Assembly (NCBI GenBank): GCA_937863625.1
Contig: CALMGO010000507.1
Location: 1-10,807 of the forward strand
Length of the DNA: 10,807 nucleotides
Source of the DNA: an uncultured bacterium
GTDB lineage: Bacteria; Planctomycetota; DG-23; SLPQ01
Direction of reading: 5' to 3'
Below are positions 5,482 to 10,807 of this stretch, one piece after another. The notes beneath the pieces were generated by a model. It saw only the letters and a list, made by a program, of their open reading frames with translations, was not told where the DNA came from and did not search any database. Positions within the stretch are counted from its first letter, which is position 1; each line of letters begins with the position of its first letter. The position numbers and the translations under genes are program-made.

Positions 5482-8052
5482 ATGTCCGCCACCCGCGGCA
5501 AACCAGTCTCTGACGGCCCCGCCTCGCCGCTCTGGAGCCCCGTCGCACTCGCTGGAAATGCCTCACTCTCCGGCCTCTCACGTTTCGGCGTATCGAGCGA
5601 CTTTGCCGATGGGGCCTCACGATACGCTCCCCGCGGCAAATGCGTCTCTTGGGGCATCCCGTTTAATATAGGCAAGGCAGTTGTCGTCAAGGACTTCCCC
5701 GTTACCGTCGCGCTCAAATCGCTCAAGGCCCCTTGGCTCGTCTTTCTCCATATAAGCGAAGCTCGCTCCGTCACCGGCCCGGACGGCGCATACATAACGC
5801 CCGTTCGCGGTGAAGGCGTCCTGAATGAACACGCTGCCGATTATGTCCTCGTCTATGCCGACGGTGCCGAAGAACGCATCCGCATCCGCCGTCGTCACGA
5901 GGTAGGCTCGTACGCCGTTCGTTGGGGGGAGGACTGTGTCGAGGCCGTCCGCTCTGGAAAGCCTTATCCCGTCCGCGCCTCCATCCTTCAGTCAAAGCCC
6001 AACTGGGGGCGTAACCAGACCCAGGTTACCATGGGAGATTCCCCGTGGGCCAACTGGCTTTTCGCCTGGCAAAACCCCCATCCGGGAAAGGCGATCGCCG
6101 CCGTCCGCTTCGAGCCGATATCGGGCGCCGTCGTCGTTTCGGCGCTTACCGCTGGAAAGGCCTCCTCGACTCCCACCCGCTGGCGCACCGGCCGCAAGGC
6201 GGTGCTCACCCTCCCGCGCGGCGTCCGCTTCGACCGCAATCTCGACGACAAGGGCCTCCTTACCCACGTGCAACTCGACATGGGCCAGGTCATCTCCGCA
6301 GTGCCGCGCGCTCTCTACCCCAATGACAAGTGGCCGCGGACGTATAACAACCGTGTGCCCCAGGTCTCCGACCGCGAAATCGTCGTCGAGTACACTGCGC
6401 ACGAGGACGCGCGCTTTCACCTGCCCGGCGGCCGCACCGTCTCCGTCTCGAGTCTCGAGTCCTCCGCCAAGGCCGGGCCGCTGGAGGTCGTCGCGCCCGC
6501 CGCAAAGCGCGTTACTCTGACCGTCGTCGACAAATCCACCGGCCTCCCCGTCCCCGTCAAACTCCACGTCCACGGCGCCGCCGGCGAATACCTCGCGCCT
6601 GTCGACCGGCACCGCATGCCCAACGCCGAATGGTTCGAGGACTATAGTTGCGACTTCACCAACGAAGGCATTCATCACTGCACGTATATCCCCGGCCGCA
6701 CTGTTATCGATGTGCCTCTCGGCCGCGTATACGTCGAGGTCTCCAAGGGGTTTGAAATCCGCCCCGTCCGCAAGGTCTTCACTGTCAAGAGGGGCACGGA
6801 GAGCATCACGCTTGAGGTCGAGAAAGTCCTCCCGTGGCGCGAAAGGGGTTGGGTGACCGCCGACACGCACGTGCATTTCCTTTCGCCTGCGACCGCGCTT
6901 CTTGAGGGTTCCGGCGAAGGTGTAAATGTCATTAACCTTCTCGCGAGCCAGTGGGGCGAGTTGATGACCAATGTCGGCGACTTCGATGGGCACACGACGC
7001 ACGGCGCGAAGGAATTCGGAGGTGACGGCGAGTACCTCGTCCGCGTCGGCACGGAGAACCGCCAGCGGGTCCTCGGACACATTTCGCTTTTGGGCTACAG
7101 CGGCGACATAATCGCTCCCATGACGACCGGCGGCCCTGATGAATCCGCCATCGGCGACCCAGTCGGCGCGCTTCTTACCGAATGGGGCAAGAAGTGCAAA
7201 GAGCAGGGCGGCCTCGCCGTCCTACCGCATTTTCCGGGCCCCCGGCTTGAAAACGCCGCCGCCATCATCACCGGCGCCGTCGACGCCGTCGAGATGTCCT
7301 CACGCACGTTTCTCTATCGAGGCATCAGCCCCTATTCTCTTCTCGACTGGTACCGCTACCTCAATTGCGGCTATATGACCGCCGCCGCAGGCGGCACTGA
7401 TAAGATGGAATCGGCCACCGCCGTCGGCACTCTGCGCACGTACGCGCTTATTGAAGAGCGGCGCGAGTTTACCTACCAGTCATGGATGGACGCCGTCCGC
7501 GCCGCGCGCACGTTTGTCACGTGCGGCCCTCTCATGGAGGTCTCGGTCGACGGCAGGCCCCTCGGCTCCCGGTTCGAGATGACCGCCTCCGGCGGCACTG
7601 TTGATGTCACGTGGCGTGTCGCCAGCGTCACCATGCCCATGACTCGCGTCGAACTCATCGTAAACGGTGAGGTCCGCGAGAGCCGCGCCGTAAACCGCTG
7701 GGATGACTCCGGTTCATGGAGTGTCAAGGTCGAGAGAAGTTCGTGGATTGCGGTGCTTGTGCGTGGCTGCTACGACGACAAGCCGGAGATTATCACCGCG
7801 CACTCATCGCCTGTGATGATTGACGTCAAGGGCTCGCAGTTCATGTCCGCCGCCGACGCCGTGACCATATTGGAACAGATCGAAGGGACGCTTGCCTATA
7901 TTGACACTGTCGGCACTCGCGCCGAGACGAAGCGTTACAAAGAGATGCGCATGACGCTCGTCGCAGCGCACCGCAGTCTGCATAACCGGCTGCACGCAAG
8001 CGGCCTATATCACGAGCATTCACCGGTAGACGACCACCCGGCGCATCACTGA
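5482..8052 (+). CDS. CehA/McbA-family PHP-domain metallohydrolase, large multidomain form
   Basis: 856 aa, with AAGGAG 7 nt before the ATG. Residues 1-340 look like beta-rich domains of unknown type (GKCVSWGIPFNIGKAVVV near 52-69). Residues about 343-450 resemble a carboxypeptidase-regulatory-like fold (VTLTVVDKSTGLPVPVKLHV). Residues about 455-690 are the PHP-type hydrolase. It shows Asp-Thr-His463-Val-His465, His533 (GHISLLGY), His583 (LPHFPGP), Asp640 (AGGTDKM) and the family-typical ARTFVTCGPLMEVSVDG. The His/Asp set would bind two or three metals. Characterised relatives hydrolyse carbamates and other esters. A beta domain and a helical tail ending in a His-rich stretch (HEHSPVDDHPAHH) follow. 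No signal peptide or membrane segment is seen. It follows the exported GH42-like gene and faces an MFS gene. The family call is firm; the substrate is unknown. Confidence 0.85.
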   Translation: MSATRGKPVSDGPASPLWSPVALAGNASLSGLSRFGVSSDFADGASRYAPRGKCVSWGIPFNIGKAVVVKDFPVTVALKSLKAPWLVFLHISEARSVTGPDGAYITPVRGEGVLNEHAADYVLVYADGAEERIRIRRRHEVGSYAVRWGEDCVEAVRSGKPYPVRASILQSKPNWGRNQTQVTMGDSPWANWLFAWQNPHPGKAIAAVRFEPISGAVVVSALTAGKASSTPTRWRTGRKAVLTLPRGVRFDRNLDDKGLLTHVQLDMGQVISAVPRALYPNDKWPRTYNNRVPQVSDREIVVEYTAHEDARFHLPGGRTVSVSSLESSAKAGPLEVVAPAAKRVTLTVVDKSTGLPVPVKLHVHGAAGEYLAPVDRHRMPNAEWFEDYSCDFTNEGIHHCTYIPGRTVIDVPLGRVYVEVSKGFEIRPVRKVFTVKRGTESITLEVEKVLPWRERGWVTADTHVHFLSPATALLEGSGEGVNVINLLASQWGELMTNVGDFDGHTTHGAKEFGGDGEYLVRVGTENRQRVLGHISLLGYSGDIIAPMTTGGPDESAIGDPVGALLTEWGKKCKEQGGLAVLPHFPGPRLENAAAIITGAVDAVEMSSRTFLYRGISPYSLLDWYRYLNCGYMTAAAGGTDKMESATAVGTLRTYALIEERREFTYQSWMDAVRAARTFVTCGPLMEVSVDGRPLGSRFEMTASGGTVDVTWRVASVTMPMTRVELIVNGEVRESRAVNRWDDSGSWSVKVERSSWIAVLVRGCYDDKPEIITAHSSPVMIDVKGSQFMSAADAVTILEQIEGTLAYIDTVGTRAETKRYKEMRMTLVAAHRSLHNRLHASGLYHEHSPVDDHPAHH

Positions 8053-8060
8053 TGAGATGT

Positions 8061-8078
8061 TGCGGCGGGGATGCCGCA
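8061..8078. terminator. Hairpin between convergent genes, possible bidirectional terminator
   Basis: TGCGGC (8061-8066) pairs perfectly with GCCGCA (8073-8078) across a 6-nt loop. It lies in the 40-bp gap between the stop codons of two convergent genes, where a shared terminator is expected. Neither side has a T-run, so it is not a classic intrinsic terminator. Confidence 0.35.
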
Positions 8079-8092
8079 GGAGGGCAGGGGGG

Positions 8093-9463
8093 CTATGCCG
8101 CGGCCTCGACCGCGATGGGCGGTTCCTTGATGCGCCGGATGAGAAATAGCGCCGACGACAGCCTCAAGACGAGCGACCCTATGAAGATTAGTTTGAACGC
8201 GCTCAGGCTCACGCCGCCGCCCGTCCAACTCCAGTCCCCCATGACTCGCAGGACCGTCCCGGCGGTGAGTACGCCCAGCCCTCCTGCGAGATTGCCCAGG
8301 CACGACGACACCGCCACGTACATCGCGCGGTCCTCCTGGCTCGGCAGGCGCGTTATTATCTTATTGGCCGCGTTCGTGGCCGCCGTGCTTGACGTCCCGC
8401 CGAGAACGCTCGAAAACGCCAGTATGTAGAGAGCCGTCGAGGATGACGACACCAGCCAGAAAAACGGCAGCGTCCCCCAGAATATGTGCCCCCAGAAGAG
8501 CACCCTCTTGGTTCCCGCCTTATCGACGAGTTTGCCGCTCCACCTGCCGGTTATGATGCTTCCCACCAGAGGCAGCGCGCTCAGGACTATCGTGCCGCCG
8601 AGAAAGTTGTTCTGTATCCCGAGTTCATCTAAAAAGTAAAGCGTCGCAAGCGCCCCTCCGAGCGTCATCGAAAACGTCCAGCACATGTTAAAGACGATCC
8701 ACGGGCGAAATTTCCGGTCCTTTATCGGCGAGAGAAGCCGCGCGCGGACGTTGTCTTCATATGGCTTTGCCAGTACAGGCTCCGGCAGTGTCCCGTGGAT
8801 TATCATATCTAAAATCCCGAGTATCCCGGCCACGCCGAAAATGAGCGCCGCAGCGCGCAGTTTCCACGCCTCCGGAGCGCGGTCCATCAGGAAGCCTGCC
8901 GGTATGACCATGCACACGACGCTTGCAGCTATCCACGCAGAGCGTTTCCCCCAGAAACCTCCCTGCTGCCTCTCGGGGATTATATCCGCCAGCCACGAAA
9001 GCCACGGCGGCGCGGCAATCGCGTCAAAGAAGTTCGACACGCAGATGACCGTAATCAAAAACACCGCCACGTTCCGCATACCATAGTGCCACATGGCAAG
9101 CGTCGCGAATATCCCCACCACGCGAATCGCCCGTCCCGCCACTCCCGCGGCAAACCATATCGCCTTTCGCCTCCCCAGCCGCTCCGTTATGAGCGCCGAA
9201 AATATCTGGCTCGCCAGCAGAAACGACGATATCCCGCCCATGAGCCCCCATTGAAAGCGGCTTATCCCGACAGCGTTGCCGAAATAGATGAAGAATATCC
9301 CGCCCATGAGCGTGAAGTAGATGCTTCCCATCGCGCCCGTGTAGATGTGCTTGCGCATGATGCTCGGCAGTTCCCACGGATACACCACCCGCTGGGAAAA
9401 GTAGTGCCTGATGGCGTCCTTGGGATGCGAAAGCGAGTTCTTTATCTCCGACGTGATGCTCAT
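8093..9463 (-). CDS. Major facilitator superfamily (MFS) transporter
   Basis: 456 aa, typical MFS length, with about 12 hydrophobic segments. The first follows a soluble N-terminus of about 40 residues. The loop-2/3 signature appears as TERLGRRK (93-100), and its second-half copy as GRWSGKLVDKAGTKR (306-320). An acidic/basic loop WLADIIPERQQG lies after segment 4. A long central loop near 225-255 joins the halves. It would be a proton-, sodium- or substrate-gradient carrier in the inner membrane, and the cargo cannot be told from sequence. The ATG at 9463 is the only sensible Met. The nearest purine-rich site (GGAAGGG on the minus strand) is 13 nt away, so translation initiation may be weak. 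It is convergent to the CehA-like gene and divergent from the HKD gene, hence probably a single-gene unit. Confidence 0.88.
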   Translation of the reverse strand: MSITSEIKNSLSHPKDAIRHYFSQRVVYPWELPSIMRKHIYTGAMGSIYFTLMGGIFFIYFGNAVGISRFQWGLMGGISSFLLASQIFSALITERLGRRKAIWFAAGVAGRAIRVVGIFATLAMWHYGMRNVAVFLITVICVSNFFDAIAAPPWLSWLADIIPERQQGGFWGKRSAWIAASVVCMVIPAGFLMDRAPEAWKLRAAALIFGVAGILGILDMIIHGTLPEPVLAKPYEDNVRARLLSPIKDRKFRPWIVFNMCWTFSMTLGGALATLYFLDELGIQNNFLGGTIVLSALPLVGSIITGRWSGKLVDKAGTKRVLFWGHIFWGTLPFFWLVSSSSTALYILAFSSVLGGTSSTAATNAANKIITRLPSQEDRAMYVAVSSCLGNLAGGLGVLTAGTVLRVMGDWSWTGGGVSLSAFKLIFIGSLVLRLSSALFLIRRIKEPPIAVEAAA

Positions 9464-9584
9464 CTTATCGAGGTTGCCCTTCCGGATACGCTATTCATGT
9501 CTTCCATTTTACCATATTCTCTATTCCGAGGCCCAAACGGCCACACAAATCCGCCGCGACGTCCTCGCCTTGTCCTCTTCACTT

Positions 9585-10142
9585 ATGCGCTCTTTTGCCG
9601 ATATAGCGCCCATGATAAAGCCCATCTTGAACGACGAGCACCTCGGCGACGCGCTCAAAGAGGCCCTTGATATATGCCGCTACCGCCTCTTTATCGCCAC
9701 CGCCGACGTCAAAGACCTCCATATCCCTTCCGGCTCCCGCAGGAGGAGCGCCACGAGTATTCTCGACGTTTTCAAATCACTCGGCCGAAAGAAAATCGAG
9801 ATAAATCTCCTCCACAGCGGCATCCCGAGCGGCCCCTTTCTCGAAAGGCTGAAAAAAGGCATCCCGCCGACGCTCACCATGCGGCGCTGCCCCAGGGTTC
9901 ACGCCAAGGCCGTCATCGTCGACGGCCTCTGGATGTACCTCGGCTCGGCCAATCTCACCGGCGCAGGCCTCGGCGCCAAAAGCGCAAAACGCCGCAATTT
10001 CGAGACGGGTATCGCCACGGACGAGACAGCGCTCATAGACCCTGTTGCCGACATGCTTGAGGCCGTCTGGACCGGCGGCCACTGCGCCGACTGCGGACGC
10101 AAGGCCCATTGCCCCGAACCCCTCGAAGAACCCCGCCTCTAA
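9585..10142 (+). CDS. Phospholipase-D-like protein with one HKD motif and Cys-rich C-terminus
   Basis: 185 aa from the ATG at 9585. The frame is open further upstream to 9411, but those codons run antisense into the MFS gene start. No good ribosome site precedes 9585, 9570 (TTG) or 9612 (ATG), so the start is uncertain. The HKD signature is complete: His106-Ala-Lys108-x4-Asp113, then LGSANLTGAGLG (119-130) and a downstream NFETG with Glu140. One copy per chain means two chains would form the active site, as in Nuc-type nucleases. The family cuts phosphodiester bonds in DNA, RNA or lipids. The tail has GHCADCGRKAHCPEP, with Cys167, Cys170 and Cys176 and flanking His, a possible zinc or iron-sulfur site. 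No signal peptide is evident. An intrinsic terminator follows. A nuclease role is inference. Confidence 0.8.
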   Translation: MRSFADIAPMIKPILNDEHLGDALKEALDICRYRLFIATADVKDLHIPSGSRRRSATSILDVFKSLGRKKIEINLLHSGIPSGPFLERLKKGIPPTLTMRRCPRVHAKAVIVDGLWMYLGSANLTGAGLGAKSAKRRNFETGIATDETALIDPVADMLEAVWTGGHCADCGRKAHCPEPLEEPRL

Positions 10143-10211
10143 AAGAGGTCTTTACATTCGCCGAAAACACAGATACTCTTTTGGAGTAAACGTTGCTGTG
10201 CGCGCTCTCAA

Positions 10212-10234
10212 CCGCCGTCCGTGGCGGCTCTTTT
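10212..10234 (+). terminator. Intrinsic terminator after the HKD gene
   Basis: CCGCC (10212-10216) pairs with GGCGG (10223-10227), and a G-U pair can close inside the 6-nt loop. CTCTTTT follows directly. It is the best terminator-like structure in the window and separates the HKD gene from the hdrC-like gene. Confidence 0.6.
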
Positions 10235-10237
10235 GAC

Positions 10238-10265
10238 TTGACCGCGTGCGGCAAATCTGTAACCT
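10238..10265 (+). promoter_or_regulatory. Candidate promoter of the hdrC-like gene
   Basis: TTGACC (10238-10243), 16 nt, then TAACCT (10260-10265). The -35 matches 5 of 6. The -10 matches 3 of 6, including the first T, second A and last T. A second TTGAC (10233-10237) overlaps the terminator T-run. Its position, after a terminator and about 40 nt before the start codon, fits a promoter better than the weak -10 does. Confidence 0.35.
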
Positions 10266-10305
10266 ATTTAGTCACCCCCGGCTCGTCGGGAAGGCAAAGG
10301 AACAT

Positions 10306-10807
10306 ATGGCTATAACAATTGAAAAGAGCAGCATCGAGAGCGCGCTCTCCGACCAGCTCCGCAAGCTGGCCGATACGAGCGTCACCGACTGCTACCAATG
10401 CGGAAAATGCTCCGCAGGGTGTCCCGTCGTCGACCGGATGGACATCCTCCCCTCGAAAATCATCCGACTCGCTCAACTTGGCCAGTTTGACGCCGTTTTG
10501 CGCTCAAAGACCATCTGGCTTTGCGCGTCGTGCATCACGTGCACCACGCGTTGCCCGCGCGAGGTCGACATCTCCGCCATTATGGACGCGCTCAGGCAGA
10601 TGGCCCTCGAACGCGGCATCGCGGACAAGCGCTCCCGCGAGATCATCCAGTTTCACCGCGCCTTTCTCGACACCGTCTGGGCCTTCGGCAGGATGCAGGA
10701 GTTTCCCCTCGTCGGCGACTACAAAATGCGCAGTTTCAAGTTTCTCCAGGACATCCTGACCGCGCCCTTAATGCTTTTGCGCGGCAAACTCCATTTCCTG
10801 CCCCGCC
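10306..10807 (+). CDS. hdrC: Heterodisulfide reductase subunit C-like iron-sulfur protein (C-terminus outside window)
   Basis: 167 codons are visible and the gene continues beyond the window. The ATG at 10306 is preceded by AAAGGA at close spacing. Two classic [4Fe-4S] motifs are present: Cys29-x2-Cys32-x2-Cys35-x3-Cys39-Pro and Cys73-x2-Cys76-x2-Cys79-x3-Cys83-Pro. The arrangement, the linking helix and the tail (ILTAPLMLLRGKLHFLPR) match HdrC, the electron-relay subunit of HdrABC-type complexes. In methanogens the complex reduces CoM-CoB heterodisulfide. In bacteria, homologues take part in flavin-based electron bifurcation or in sulfur and hydrogen metabolism. No membrane segment is seen in the visible part. 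It is probably the first gene of an hdr operon, with hdrB and hdrA expected downstream. The family is firm; which bacterial complex it serves is open. Confidence 0.88.
   Translation, partial: MAITIEKSSIESALSDQLRKLADTSVTDCYQCGKCSAGCPVVDRMDILPSKIIRLAQLGQFDAVLRSKTIWLCASCITCTTRCPREVDISAIMDALRQMALERGIADKRSREIIQFHRAFLDTVWAFGRMQEFPLVGDYKMRSFKFLQDILTAPLMLLRGKLHFLPR

Noticed and set aside
5992..7080. Minus-strand open frame of 362 codons inside the CehA-like gene
   Set aside because: It is antisense to a well-supported gene. The composition follows the codon bias of the real frame and no family motif is seen.
10136..10148. Hairpin CCTCT/AGAGG over the stop codon of the HKD gene
   Set aside because: The stem has only 5 bp with a 3-nt loop and no real T-run. 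The structure at 10212-10234 is a better terminator.
10193..10314. Small TTG-started frame of 40 codons with GGAG upstream, overlapping the hdrC start
   Set aside because: It runs through the intrinsic terminator and the hdrC promoter, and its translation shows no recognisable pattern.

Overview
This is a bacterial chromosomal segment, rich in G+C. Genes are tightly spaced, Shine-Dalgarno-like sites precede most starts, and there is a complete mutL. The gene mix is a secreted glycoside-hydrolase-like protein with a beta-galactosidase-type trimerisation domain, a large CehA/McbA-type metallohydrolase, and an HdrC-type iron-sulfur subunit. It suggests an anaerobic, carbohydrate-using, probably uncultivated lineage of the kind seen among Planctomycetota and relatives or Hydrogenedentota-like phyla. 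That placement is inference from gene content, and no taxonomic marker was compared.

Layout. Positions 1-3034 hold a minus-strand operon read right to left: mutL, then a GarK/GlxK-type glycerate 2-kinase 3 bases later, then a TTG-started gene overlapping the kinase stop, which leaves the window at base 1 and resembles a sugar-phosphate isomerase/epimerase TIM barrel. A TTGACA/TAAACT promoter sits just upstream of mutL. Positions 3202-8052 hold two large plus-strand genes, probably co-transcribed: a GTG-started exported GH42-like protein of 728 aa and a CehA/McbA-family PHP metallohydrolase of 856 aa. Convergent to them is a minus-strand MFS transporter (8093-9463), with a small symmetrical hairpin in the 40-bp gap. 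Diverging from the transporter is a small single-HKD phospholipase-D-like protein with a cysteine-rich tail (about 9585-10142), followed by a good intrinsic terminator. At the right edge an hdrC-like gene begins at 10306 behind its own candidate promoter and leaves the window.

How they may work together. The GH42-like protein could act on a glycoside outside the cytoplasm, the MFS carrier could move a small product, and the CehA-like protein could hydrolyse an ester, phosphoester or related bond in the same pathway. Glycerate kinase would feed 2-phosphoglycerate into lower glycolysis. HdrC belongs to electron-bifurcating or electron-transfer Hdr complexes of anaerobes. None of these links is shown by the sequence beyond gene proximity.

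I see no tRNA, rRNA, CRISPR array, insertion sequence or phage gene. No stretch without a gene exceeds about 170 bases. I do not see a clear new multi-gene system. The points most worth checking are the GH42-like/CehA-like pair, the Cys-tailed HKD protein and the altered MutL metal-site motif.
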